64,000 bases of DNA from Streptomyces sp. NRRL S-340 (GTDB taxonomy: Bacteria; Actinomycetota; Actinomycetes; Streptomycetales; Streptomycetaceae). Made by a program: the position numbers and the translations under genes. The notes under the pieces are model-generated. The model saw only the letters and a list, made by a program, of their open reading frames with translations. It was not told where the DNA came from and ran no database searches. Position 1 is the stretch's first letter. Each line of letters opens with the position of its first letter. The stretch spans positions 1-64,000 of the forward strand of contig NZ_JOIY01000031.1 of NCBI RefSeq assembly GCF_000720185.1, read 5' to 3'. This document shows, piece by piece, positions 41,457 to 49,975 of this stretch.

Positions 41457-42512
41457 ATGCGGCTCGGGATCAACCTCGGCTACTGGGGTGCCGGCATGGA
41501 CGCGGACAACCTGGCCGTCGCGCAGGAGGCCGACCGCCTCGGCTACGCCGTGTGCTGGGCGGCCGAGGCCTACGGCTCGGACGCGGCCACCGTCCTCACC
41601 TGGGTCGCGGCGCAGACCGAGCGCATCGACGTCGGCTCGGCCATCTTCCAGATCCCCGCCCGCCAGCCGGCGATGACGGCGATGACCGCGGCCACGCTCG
41701 ACTCGCTGTCCGGCGGCCGGTTCCGCCTCGGCCTCGGCGTCTCGGGCCCGCAGGTCTCCGAGGGCTGGTACGGCGTCAAGTTCGACAAGCCGCTCGCCCG
41801 CACCCGCGAGTACGTCGAGATCGTCCGCAAGGCCATGACCCGCGAGCGGCTGACCCACGACGGCGAGCACTGGACGCTGCCGCTGCCCGGCGGCCCCGGC
41901 AAGCCGATCAAGCTGACCGTGCACCCGCAGCGCGAGCACATCCCGCTCTACATCGCCGCCATCGGCCCGAAGAACCTGGAGCAGACCGGCGAGATCGCCG
42001 ACGGCGCCCTGCTCATCTTCCCCTCGGCCGACCACCTGGAGGAGACGGCGGTCCGCCATCTGCGGGCCGGACGGGAGAAGGCCGGGCTGTCGATGGACGG
42101 CTTCGACGTCTGTCCGACGGTCCCCCTCGCGCTCGGCGAGGACAAGGACGTACCCGCGCTCGCCGACACCTTCCGCCCCTACACGGCGCTCTACGTCGGC
42201 GGCATGGGCAGCCGCAAGCAGAACTTCTACAACCAGCTCGCCCGGCGCATGGGCTACGAGAGCGCGGCGGCCGAGATCCAGGACAAGTACCTGTCCGGGG
42301 ACAAGCAGGGCGCCGCCGCCGCCGTACCGCAGGACCTGATCGACCGGACCACGCTGCTCGGCTCCGTCGACCGGATCGCGGACCGGATGAAGGCCTACGC
42401 GGCGGCCGGGGTGACCACGTTGACCCTCGCCCCGGCGGGATTCACCCTGGACGAGCGCCTGGCCAGCCTCCGGGCCGGCACCGAGGCCCTGGAGCGCGCC
42501 GGACTGGCGTGA
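41457..42512 (+). CDS. LLM-class F420-dependent oxidoreductase
   Basis: This 351-residue luciferase-like monooxygenase-fold protein starts MRLGINLGYWGAGMDADN and contains motifs typical of F420-dependent members (QIPARQPAMTAMTAATLDSLSGGRFRLGLGVSGP, and later PLYIAAIGPKNLEQTGEIADG). It would transfer hydride with F420H2 in the cytoplasm; the substrate is unknown. ATG 41457 follows GGTAAGGGGA. It is divergent from the aldo/keto reductase gene (175-bp gap). Confidence 0.9.
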   Translation: MRLGINLGYWGAGMDADNLAVAQEADRLGYAVCWAAEAYGSDAATVLTWVAAQTERIDVGSAIFQIPARQPAMTAMTAATLDSLSGGRFRLGLGVSGPQVSEGWYGVKFDKPLARTREYVEIVRKAMTRERLTHDGEHWTLPLPGGPGKPIKLTVHPQREHIPLYIAAIGPKNLEQTGEIADGALLIFPSADHLEETAVRHLRAGREKAGLSMDGFDVCPTVPLALGEDKDVPALADTFRPYTALYVGGMGSRKQNFYNQLARRMGYESAAAEIQDKYLSGDKQGAAAAVPQDLIDRTTLLGSVDRIADRMKAYAAAGVTTLTLAPAGFTLDERLASLRAGTEALERAGLA

Positions 42513-43055
42513 GCTTTCTGCGGCCGTGGTGGGGGCTCGGGGGGTCTTCCCCGCCACGGCCGTCACGGGGAACAACGCCCCGGCGCCCGCCGGGTTACGC
42601 CCCGCGCGCCGGGTGTCCGCCGCTCCGTCCGGTCCCATGCGCCCCCGCCCGTGCCGCACCACCCCGAGCCCGCACGTGACTCGTCCGCTGCGACGGTCCG
42701 GCGGGACGGCGGTCTCCCTCTCCCCACCGTCCGGCGTTCTCGCGGTCATGGCCCGGACGGACCGCGTCCTCGTCCTCGGCTGTCGCGGGTCCGTTCGGCG
42801 CTCTGGCGGCGGGTGTCCGCGCCGTCTACGGCCCTGGGCGGTGCGCCGGGCGGCGGCCCTGACGATGCCCCGGCGGCGCGACGCGCCGGGCGGCCCCAGC
42901 CCCCCAGCCCAGGACTCCGGGCCCCGGCACTCACGGCCCCGGCACCCCCGCCGGCGAAGACGCCTGAGTCCGCCCGAGCGCACCCCGGCGTGCGCCTGAG
43001 CCACCGCCGCGCCCCCTGGGTCAGCGCGCCCCGCGAGCGCGCCCGCAGCGTGCCC
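42513..43055. other. 543-bp gap between convergent genes, no supported gene
   Basis: The open frames in this GC-rich region are Arg/Pro/Ala-rich and do not resemble proteins. I see no obvious RNA gene or regulatory site. It holds the 3' ends of the LLM oxidoreductase and CorA genes. Confidence 0.5.
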
Positions 43056-44057
43056 TCACAGCCACTCGCGCCGCTTGAACTGCCGGTACAGCAGCACCTC
43101 CAGGGCGGCCATCACCGCGATCACCGCCGGGTAGGACCACAGCCAGTGCAGCTCGGGCATGTGGTCGAAGTTCATGCCGTAGATACCGGCGATCATCGTC
43201 GGGATCGCGGCCATGGCCGCCCACGCCGAGATCTTCCGCATGTCGTCGTTCTGCTGGACGCTGGTCTGCGCCAGATGCGCGGAGAGGATGTCCGAGACCA
43301 GGCGGTCCAGGCCCTCCACGGACTCGTTCACCCGGGTCAGGTGGTCGCTGACGTCCCGGAAGAAGGGGTGCGCCGAGTCGTCCACGAACGGCACGGTCGC
43401 GGTGAACGCGCCCACCCCCGTGCCGCCCAGCCGGGACATCGGCACGGCCAGCGGACCTGTCGCACGGCGGAACTCGGTGATCTGCCGCTTGAAGTTGTAG
43501 ATACGGGAGGCGGTGTTCCGCGAGCCGCCCCGGTCGGGGGAGAAGACCTCCGCCTCCAGCTCCTCCAGGTCCGTCTGCAGTTCGGTCGCCACGTCCAGAT
43601 AGTGGTCGACGACCGTGTCGGCGATGGCGTACAGCACCGCCGTCGGGCCCTTGCCGAGCATCTCCGGCTCCTGCTCCAGCCGGTGCCGTACGGTCGCGAG
43701 ACCGTCGCCCTCACCGTGACGGACGGTCACGACGAACGAGTCACCCAGGAAGATCATGATCTCGCCGGTCGAGACGGCGTCGCTCCGCGGCTCGTACACC
43801 ACCGGCTTCAGCACCACGAACAGCGAGTCGTCGTAGACCTCCAGCTTGGGCCGCTGGTGCGCCTTCAGGGCGTCCTCGACCGCCAGCGCGTGCAGCGCGA
43901 ACTCCTGGCTGACCAGGTCGAACTCCTGCGCGCTCGGTTCGTGCAGCCCCACCCACACGAACCCGCCGGCCGCCCGTGCCTCGGCCAGGGCGTCGGAGAA
44001 GTCCTCCGGGCCCTCCGTCCGGTGCCCGCCGCGGTAGATGCCACAGTCCACGATCAC
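43056..44057 (-). CDS. corA: CorA-family magnesium/divalent cation channel
   Basis: This 333-residue protein has a long N-terminal cytoplasmic funnel domain and two C-terminal membrane helices (about 273-292 and 305-325). The diagnostic YGMNF motif follows the first helix (IPTMIAGIYGMNFDHMPEL). CorA pentamers import Mg2+ and sometimes Co2+ or Ni2+. It is divergent from the histidine phosphatase gene with 61 bp between starts. No magnesium-sensing leader is evident in so short a gap. Confidence 0.92.
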   Translation of the reverse strand: MIVDCGIYRGGHRTEGPEDFSDALAEARAAGGFVWVGLHEPSAQEFDLVSQEFALHALAVEDALKAHQRPKLEVYDDSLFVVLKPVVYEPRSDAVSTGEIMIFLGDSFVVTVRHGEGDGLATVRHRLEQEPEMLGKGPTAVLYAIADTVVDHYLDVATELQTDLEELEAEVFSPDRGGSRNTASRIYNFKRQITEFRRATGPLAVPMSRLGGTGVGAFTATVPFVDDSAHPFFRDVSDHLTRVNESVEGLDRLVSDILSAHLAQTSVQQNDDMRKISAWAAMAAIPTMIAGIYGMNFDHMPELHWLWSYPAVIAVMAALEVLLYRQFKRREWL

Positions 44058-44118
44058 GGAGCGTTCTCTCCCTTCGCCCGGCCGACGCCGGAGCCGCGTG
44101 TACCCCTACCCTGGCCGC

Positions 44119-44805
44119 ATGCCCACGCTGATCCTCGTCAGGCACGGACGTTCGACCGCCAACACCGCGGGACTGCTCGCCGGCTGGACACCCGGTGTCG
44201 CCCTCGACGAACGCGGTACCGAGCAGGCCGCCGCGCTGCCCGGCCGGCTCGGCGGGCTGCCGATCGCCGAGGTGGTCACCAGCCCGCTGCAACGCTGCCA
44301 GGAGACCGTACAGCCGCTCCTTGAGGCCCGTCCCGGCCTGAGCGCGCACACCGACGAGCGGATCGGGGAGTGCCACTACGGCGACTGGTCCGGCCGCAAA
44401 CTCGCCGAACTCAAGGACGAGCCGCTGATGGAGGTCGTCCAGGCGCACCCGTCCGCCGCGGCCTTCCCCGGCGGCGAGTCCCTGCGCGCGATGCAGACCC
44501 GCGCCGCCGAGGCGGTGCGCGAGTGGAACGCGCGCGTGGAACGCGACCACGGCCCCGACGCCGTGTACCTGATGTGCTCCCACGGCGACATCATCAAGTC
44601 CCTCGTCGCGGAGGCACTGGGACTGCACCTCGACCTCTTCCAGCGGATCTCCGTGGAGCCCTGCTCCGTCACCGCGATCCGCTACACCCGCCTGCGGCCC
44701 TTCCTGGTGCGCCTCGGCGACACCGGCGACCTCACGTCCCTGGCGCCCCGCGAGGAGCCCGCCGGCGGCGACGCACCGGTCGGGGGCGGCGCGGGCGCAC
44801 CGTGA
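44119..44805 (+). CDS. Histidine phosphatase-family protein (MSMEG_4193-type)
   Basis: This 228-residue phosphoglycerate-mutase-like enzyme has the phosphorylated His in ILVRHGRSTANT, TSPLQRCQET, Glu in GECHYGDWSG and the second His in MCSHGDIIKS. A long C-terminal tail is Gly/Pro-rich. From memory, the MSMEG_4193 subgroup forms a conserved actinobacterial three-gene set with DUF3090 and SCO1664-type proteins, as here. The substrate is unknown. ATG 44119 begins MPTLILVRHG; longer in-frame starts overlap the divergent corA promoter. Confidence 0.9.
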   Translation: MPTLILVRHGRSTANTAGLLAGWTPGVALDERGTEQAAALPGRLGGLPIAEVVTSPLQRCQETVQPLLEARPGLSAHTDERIGECHYGDWSGRKLAELKDEPLMEVVQAHPSAAAFPGGESLRAMQTRAAEAVREWNARVERDHGPDAVYLMCSHGDIIKSLVAEALGLHLDLFQRISVEPCSVTAIRYTRLRPFLVRLGDTGDLTSLAPREEPAGGDAPVGGGAGAP

Positions 44806-44884
44806 TCGTCGGCCGCAGTAGGGTGAAGCGGTCGCCGTCGACCTCAAGATTCCGTCGTTTTCCCGATCCCCATGGAGACAGGAC

Positions 44885-45475
44885 GTGTCCCGTCAGGTGT
44901 TCCTCTACGACCTCCCGGACCGTTTCGTGGCCGGCACGGTCGGACTGCCCGGGCGCCGTACGTTCTTCCTCCAGGCCACCGCCGGCTCCCGGGTGACCAG
45001 TGTGGCCCTGGAGAAGACCCAGGTGGCCGCGCTCGCCGAGCGCATGGACGAGCTGCTCGACGAGGTGGTGCGCCGCAGCGGCGGCAACGCGGCCGTGCCC
45101 GCGGTCGCCCCCACCGAGATCGCCGACACCGGCCCGCTGGACACCCCCGTCGAGGAGGAGTTCCGGGTCGGCACCATGGCCCTGGCCTGGGACGGCGAGG
45201 AGCAGCGCATGATCGTCGAGGCCCAGGCCCTCGTCGAACTCGACGCCGAGTCCGAGGAGGACCTCGCCGAGGCCGAGGAGCGGCTGCTCCAGGACGAGGA
45301 GAACGGACCCCCGATGCTGCGGGTCCGGCTCACCGGCGCGCAGGCGAGGGCCTTCGCCAAGCGCGCCCTCGACGTCGTCAACGCCGGGCGGCCGCCGTGC
45401 CCGCTGTGCAGCCTCCCGCTCGACCCGGAAGGACACGTATGTCCGCGCCAGAACGGATACCGCCGCGGGGCGTGA
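44885..45475 (+). CDS. DUF3090 family protein with zinc-ribbon tail
   Basis: This 196-residue protein (MSRQVFLYDLPDRFVAGTVGLPGRRTFFLQA...) is of a conserved actinobacterial family of unknown function. The C-terminus [15 protein letters not shown] can bind zinc with the nearby His or Cys residues. GTG 44885 follows AGACAGG. It overlaps the next gene by 37 nt, indicating tight coupling. The second gene of a phosphatase/DUF3090/kinase-fold set upstream of mshC. Confidence 0.9.
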   Translation: MSRQVFLYDLPDRFVAGTVGLPGRRTFFLQATAGSRVTSVALEKTQVAALAERMDELLDEVVRRSGGNAAVPAVAPTEIADTGPLDTPVEEEFRVGTMALAWDGEEQRMIVEAQALVELDAESEEDLAEAEERLLQDEENGPPMLRVRLTGAQARAFAKRALDVVNAGRPPCPLCSLPLDPEGHVCPRQNGYRRGA

Positions 45476-46278
45476 CGCCCGAGCAGGCGCCCGCCGAGCT
45501 GCTCGCCCGGGGCGAGCTGACCGTGCGCGGCCGCATCCGTGAGGCCTCCAACGCGGTGCTCCTGTGCACCGTCGCCCACGACGGCCGTCAGGCGTCCTGC
45601 GTCTACAAGCCGGTCGCCGGGGAACGCCCGCTGTGGGACTTCCCCGACGGCACCCTGGCCGGCCGCGAGGTCGCCGCCTACGAGGTCTCCGAGGCGACCG
45701 GCTGGGGCCTGGTCCCGCCGACCGTGCTGCGCGACGGCCCCTACGGCGAGGGCATGGTCCAGCTGTGGATCGACGCGGCCCCCGAAGGCCCCGGCACCGA
45801 ACTCCTCGCCCTGCTGGACGCCGAGGAGCCGGGACCGGGCTGGAAGGCGATCGGCTTCGCGGAGGTCGGCGAGGACCGCACCGCGCTGCTGGTGCACGCC
45901 GACGACGAGCGGCTGCGCCGGCTGGCCGTCCTGGACGCGGTCATCAACAACGCCGACCGCAAGGGCGGCCACCTGCTGCCCGCAGCGGACGGCCGGCTCT
46001 ACGGCATCGACCACGGCGTCACCTTCAACGCCGAGAACAAGCTGCGCACCCTGCTGTGGGGCTGGGCCGGCGAGCCCCTGCCCCAGGAGGCCCTGTGCGT
46101 CCTGAAGGGCCTCAAGGACGCCCTGGCCGACGGCGCGGGTCTCGCGACCCGGCTGGCCGCTCTGCTCACCCCGGCGGAGGTCGACGCCACCCGCGCGCGC
46201 GTGGACGCCCTCCTCGGCACCGGTGTCCACCCGGAACCGACGGGGGAGTGGCCGGCGATCCCCTGGCCACCGGTGTAG
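45439..46278 (+). CDS. SCO1664-family protein, PI3/4-kinase-like fold
   Basis: This 279-residue protein has weak kinase-fold features: [19 protein letters not shown] (a possible ATP-anchoring lysine), [15 protein letters not shown] (catalytic-loop-like with Asp and Asn) and [11 protein letters not shown] (a metal-binding Asp like DxG). Kinase activity is inferred, not shown. ATG 45439 lies inside the DUF3090 gene (37-nt overlap). With the upstream phosphatase it may form a modification/demodification pair; mshC follows 94 nt later. Confidence 0.87.
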   Translation: MSAPERIPPRGVTPEQAPAELLARGELTVRGRIREASNAVLLCTVAHDGRQASCVYKPVAGERPLWDFPDGTLAGREVAAYEVSEATGWGLVPPTVLRDGPYGEGMVQLWIDAAPEGPGTELLALLDAEEPGPGWKAIGFAEVGEDRTALLVHADDERLRRLAVLDAVINNADRKGGHLLPAADGRLYGIDHGVTFNAENKLRTLLWGWAGEPLPQEALCVLKGLKDALADGAGLATRLAALLTPAEVDATRARVDALLGTGVHPEPTGEWPAIPWPPV

Positions 46279-46372
46279 GAAGCACACCCCTCGCGTTCCG
46301 GCAAGAACGCCTTCCCGGCCAACTGCGAGATCCGGTTCGTGGACGGGACCGCGGTCCGGTTACGCTCATGAC

Positions 46373-47602
46373 ATGCATGCCTGGCCCGCTTCCGAGGTCC
46401 CCGCCCTGCCTGGTCAGGGCCGCGACCTGAGGATCCACGACACCGCGACCGGGGGTCTCGTGACCCTCGCCCCCGGTCCCGTCGCCCGTATCTACGTCTG
46501 CGGCATCACGCCGTACGACGCCACCCACATGGGGCACGCGGCGACCTACAACGCGTTCGACCTCGTACAGCGCGTGTGGCTCGACACCAAGCGGCAGGTC
46601 CACTACGTCCAGAACGTGACCGACGTCGACGATCCGCTGCTGGAGCGGGCGCAGCGCGACGACGTCGACTGGGTGAAGCTGGCCGAGCAGGAGACGGCCC
46701 TGTTCCGCGAGGACATGACCGCCCTGCGGATGCTGCCGCCCCGGCACTACATAGGTGCCGTGGAGGCGATACCCGGCATCGTCCCGCTGGTCGAACGCCT
46801 GCGCGACATGGGTGCCGCCTACGAGCTGGACGGCGACGTCTACTTCTCCGTCGAGTCCGACCCCCACTTCGGCGGCGTCTCGCACCTCGACGCCGCAGCG
46901 ATGCGGCTGCTGTCCGCCGAGCGCGGCGGCGACCCCGACCGCCCCGGCAAGAAGAACCCGCTGGACCCGATGCTGTGGATGGCGGCCCGGGACGGCGAAC
47001 CCAGCTGGGACGGCGGCTCCCTGGGCCGTGGCCGGCCCGGCTGGCACATCGAGTGCGTGGCCATCGCCCTGGACCACCTCGGCATGGGCTTCGACGTCCA
47101 GGGCGGCGGCTCCGACCTCGCCTTCCCGCACCACGAGATGGGCGCCTCGCACGCCCAGGTGCTCACCGGCGAGTTCCCCATGGCCAAGGCGTACGTCCAC
47201 GCCGGCATGGTCGCGCTGAACGGCGAGAAGATGTCCAAGTCCAAGGGGAACCTGGTCTTCGTGTCGCGGCTGCGGCGCGACGGTGTCGACCCCGCGGCCA
47301 TCCGGCTCGCCCTGCTCGCCCACCACTACCGCTCCGACTGGGAGTGGACCGACCAGGTGCTCCAGGACGCCGTCGCACGCCTGGGCCGCTGGCGCGCGGC
47401 CGTCTCCCGGCCCGACGGACCGTCCGCCGAGGCCCTGGTGGAGGAGATCCGCGACGCCCTCGCCGACGACCTGGACGCCCCCGCCGCGCTCGCCGCCGTG
47501 GACCGGTGGGCCGCGCTCCAGCAGGAGCGGGGCGGCACGGACACCGGTGCGCCCGGCCTCGTCTCGCGCGCCGTGGACGCCCTGCTCGGCGTGGCGGTCT
47601 GA
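46373..47602 (+). CDS. mshC: MshC, cysteine:1D-myo-inosityl glucosamine ligase
   Basis: This 409-residue class I cysteinyl-tRNA-synthetase-like enzyme joins cysteine to GlcN-Ins with ATP, the penultimate step of mycothiol synthesis. The HIGH-like motif [14 protein letters not shown], zinc residues in YVCGITPYD and WHIECVAI, and [13 protein letters not shown] are intact. It lacks the tRNA anticodon-binding extension expected of a true CysS, and its short length fits MshC. ATG 46373 starts MHAWPASE. Mycothiol is the main thiol of actinobacteria, consistent with the organism. Confidence 0.94.
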   Translation: MHAWPASEVPALPGQGRDLRIHDTATGGLVTLAPGPVARIYVCGITPYDATHMGHAATYNAFDLVQRVWLDTKRQVHYVQNVTDVDDPLLERAQRDDVDWVKLAEQETALFREDMTALRMLPPRHYIGAVEAIPGIVPLVERLRDMGAAYELDGDVYFSVESDPHFGGVSHLDAAAMRLLSAERGGDPDRPGKKNPLDPMLWMAARDGEPSWDGGSLGRGRPGWHIECVAIALDHLGMGFDVQGGGSDLAFPHHEMGASHAQVLTGEFPMAKAYVHAGMVALNGEKMSKSKGNLVFVSRLRRDGVDPAAIRLALLAHHYRSDWEWTDQVLQDAVARLGRWRAAVSRPDGPSAEALVEEIRDALADDLDAPAALAAVDRWAALQQERGGTDTGAPGLVSRAVDALLGVAV

Positions 47603-47636
47603 CCCGTAGGCCGACGTCCGGCCCCCGTACGGACAT

Positions 47637-47669
47637 CAGGGGCGGTGCGCGATCCGCGCACCGCCTCTG
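47637..47669. terminator. Hairpin between convergent mshC and parJ
   Basis: A 15-bp stem (47637-47651 with 47655-47669, one mismatch) with a 3-nt loop stands between the 3' ends of the convergent genes and can terminate transcription from both sides. Confidence 0.75.
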
Positions 47670-47722
47670 ATCCGTTCACCACGCCCGTTCACCCCGCCGG
47701 CTCACTCGGCCGGTCCGCCGGG

Positions 47723-48892
47723 TCACTCCCGCGTGTCGGTGCCCGAGCCGTCGTTCCCGTCCGGGCCCTGGTCGCCGCGGCGGTCGCCGTCCGCGTCCTG
47801 GCCCTCGCCTCCGTCGCGGTCGCCGTCCGTCGCCCGGCCCTCGCCCGCCCCGGGGGTGTCGTCCCCGTCGCGGGCGTGGTCCCCGCCCCCGTCCCCGGCG
47901 CCGTCCTTGCCGCGGTCCTCTTCACCGGCGCCGGACTCCGCCTCGGGCCTCGGCGGCCTCGGGGGCCGGGTGCGCCCGCCGGGGCCGTCCCGCAGGAACG
48001 AGCCGGCCTCGCCGCCGTCCGCCGTGGCGTGGCCCCCGGACGAGGGGCCGCCACCGTCCCGGCGGCGCAGGTACCGTTCGAACTCGCGGGCGATCGCCTC
48101 GCCCGACGCCTCCGGCAGCTCGGCGGTGTCCCGGGCCTCCTCCAGCGTCTGGACGTACTCGGCGACCTCGGTGTCCTCGGCGGCGAGCTGGTCCACCCCC
48201 ACCTGCCAGGCGCGCGCGTCCTCCGGCAGCTCGCCCAGCGGGATGCGCAGGTCGAGCAGGTCCTCCAGACGGTTGAGCAGCGCCAGCGTGGCCTTCGGGT
48301 TGGGCGGCTGCGACACGTAGTGGGGGACCGCGGCCCACAGGGAGACCGCCGGGACCCCGGCGTGCGTGCAGGCCTCCTGGAGGACGCCCACGATGCCCGT
48401 CGGACCCTCGTACTTGGTCTCCTCCAGGTCCATCCGGCGGGCCAGGTCCGCGTCGGAGGTCGTCCCGCTGATCGGGACCGGACGCGTGTGCGGGGTGTCA
48501 CCGAGCAGGGCGCCCAGGACGACCACCAGTTCCACGCCCAGTTCGTGGGCGAAACCGAGCAGTTCGTTGCAGAACGAGCGCCAGCGCATGGACGGTTCGA
48601 TCCCGCGCACCAGGACCAGGTCGCGTGGTTTGTCCCCGCCGATGCGGACCACCGACAGTCTCGTCGTCGGCCAAGTGATCTTCCGCACACCGCCCTCCAT
48701 GAAGACGGTGGGGCGGTTCACCTGGAAGTCGTAGTAGTCCTCGGCGTCCAGCGCCGCGAACACCTCGCCCTTCCACTCCTTCTCCAGATGCGCGACCGCG
48801 GTGGAGGCGGCGTCGCCGGCATCGTTCCAGCCCTCGAACGCGGCCACCATGACCGGGTCGATCAGCTCGGGAACCCCCTCGAGCTCGATCAC
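47723..48892 (-). CDS. parJ: PAC2-family protein, ParJ-like
   Basis: This 389-residue protein has a PAC2 (proteasome-assembly-chaperone-like) domain at about residues 1-230 (MIELEGVPELIDPVMVAAFEGWNDAGDAASTAVAHL...). The Gly/Asp/Glu/Arg-rich disordered tail (about 285-389) is unusual for the family core. By its place beside mshC and the glycerol genes and its family, it corresponds to the actinobacterial signature protein ParJ, reported to modulate ParA polymerisation in sporulating Streptomyces (from memory). ATG 48892. Convergent with mshC. Confidence 0.82.
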   Translation of the reverse strand: MIELEGVPELIDPVMVAAFEGWNDAGDAASTAVAHLEKEWKGEVFAALDAEDYYDFQVNRPTVFMEGGVRKITWPTTRLSVVRIGGDKPRDLVLVRGIEPSMRWRSFCNELLGFAHELGVELVVVLGALLGDTPHTRPVPISGTTSDADLARRMDLEETKYEGPTGIVGVLQEACTHAGVPAVSLWAAVPHYVSQPPNPKATLALLNRLEDLLDLRIPLGELPEDARAWQVGVDQLAAEDTEVAEYVQTLEEARDTAELPEASGEAIAREFERYLRRRDGGGPSSGGHATADGGEAGSFLRDGPGGRTRPPRPPRPEAESGAGEEDRGKDGAGDGGGDHARDGDDTPGAGEGRATDGDRDGGEGQDADGDRRGDQGPDGNDGSGTDTRE

Positions 48893-49079
48893 CCAGCGCC
48901 TCCTTCCGACGTGCCCTCGCTTGACCCACCAACCTTACGGCGTGCGGCGGGGGCGCCCGCGACCCCCTTGCACGGGGGAGTGAACGCATCACTGCCCCGT
49001 CCGGGGCGGTCGGACACCCATGATCGTCGGCGCGGCCCGCCCCGCCCGCGGCGCCCGCACCTGCGACGGCCCGGCGCGG

Positions 49080-49751
49080 TCACAGCGCCGAGCGCAGCCA
49101 CTGCTCGACGCTCGCGATGTGCACCGTCGCCCAGGAGCGCGCCGCCTCCGCGTCCCGGTCGCGCAGCGCGCCGAGGATCGCCCGGTGCTCGCGCAGGGTG
49201 CGGCCCACGGCGTCCTCCTGGGTCAGCCCGCGCCAGATCCGGGCCCGCGTGGTGGGTCCGGACAGTCCGTCGAGCAGCGAGCACAGCACCGAGTTGCCCG
49301 AACTGCCCACGATGCCCCGGTGGAACTCCAGGTCGGCGGCGACCAGCTCCTCCACCGAGGGGTTGCCGCCGAGCGCGTCCAACTGGGCGTCCAAGGAGAT
49401 CAGTTGCTGCTCGCTGATGCGTGAGGCGGCCAGCGCGGTCGCGGCCGGCTCCAGGATGCGGCGCACGGCCAGGAACTCCAGCACCGTGTCGTCGCGGTGG
49501 AAGTCGACGACGAAACTCAGCGCCTCCAGCAGGAGTTGGGGATCCAGGCTGGTGACGTACGTGCCGTCGCCCTGCCGCACGTCCAGGATCCGCATCAGCG
49601 ACAGCGCGCGCACCGCCTCCCGCAGGGAGTTGCGGGACAGGCCGAGGTCGGCGGCGAGTTCGCTCTCCTTGGGCAGCCGGTCACCGGGCCGCAGCGCGCC
49701 GGAGACGATCATCCCCTTGATCTTCTCGATCGCCTCGTCGGTCACTGCCAT
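49080..49751 (-). CDS. FadR-subfamily GntR transcriptional regulator
   Basis: This 223-residue regulator has a winged helix at about residues 5-65 (IVSGALRPGDRLPKESELAADLGLSRNSLREAVRALSLMRILDV) and an FCD ligand domain (FLAVRRILEP, FHRGIVGSSGNSVL, EHRAILGALRDRD). It follows glpD on the same strand after a 224-bp gap, so it may be a separate transcript. Its target and ligand are unknown; proximity to glycerol genes is suggestive only. Confidence 0.87.
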   Translation of the reverse strand: MAVTDEAIEKIKGMIVSGALRPGDRLPKESELAADLGLSRNSLREAVRALSLMRILDVRQGDGTYVTSLDPQLLLEALSFVVDFHRDDTVLEFLAVRRILEPAATALAASRISEQQLISLDAQLDALGGNPSVEELVAADLEFHRGIVGSSGNSVLCSLLDGLSGPTTRARIWRGLTQEDAVGRTLREHRAILGALRDRDAEAARSWATVHIASVEQWLRSAL

Positions 49752-49975
49752 GCTCGGCCTCCCGCCCCTCGTGCATGGGATGTGTCGGCGGCCATTATGC
49801 GACCCGGCCGCCCCGCCCCGGCGCGGGCGGCAGCACGACCCGTGCCCCGCCCGGGAGGCCTCCGGCCGGCCCGCCCCGCCCATGGACGCCGGACCGCCCC
49901 GCCTCGCGGCACGGCCGGCCCGGCGCCCCTCGCCGGACGCCGGGCCGGCCGTGCCGCCGCACCGGCTACTTCCGG

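Noticed and set aside
42526..42999. Plus-strand 157-codon frame between LLM oxidoreductase and CorA genes
   Set aside because: Composition is Arg/Pro-rich without a ribosome binding site or a recognisable domain.
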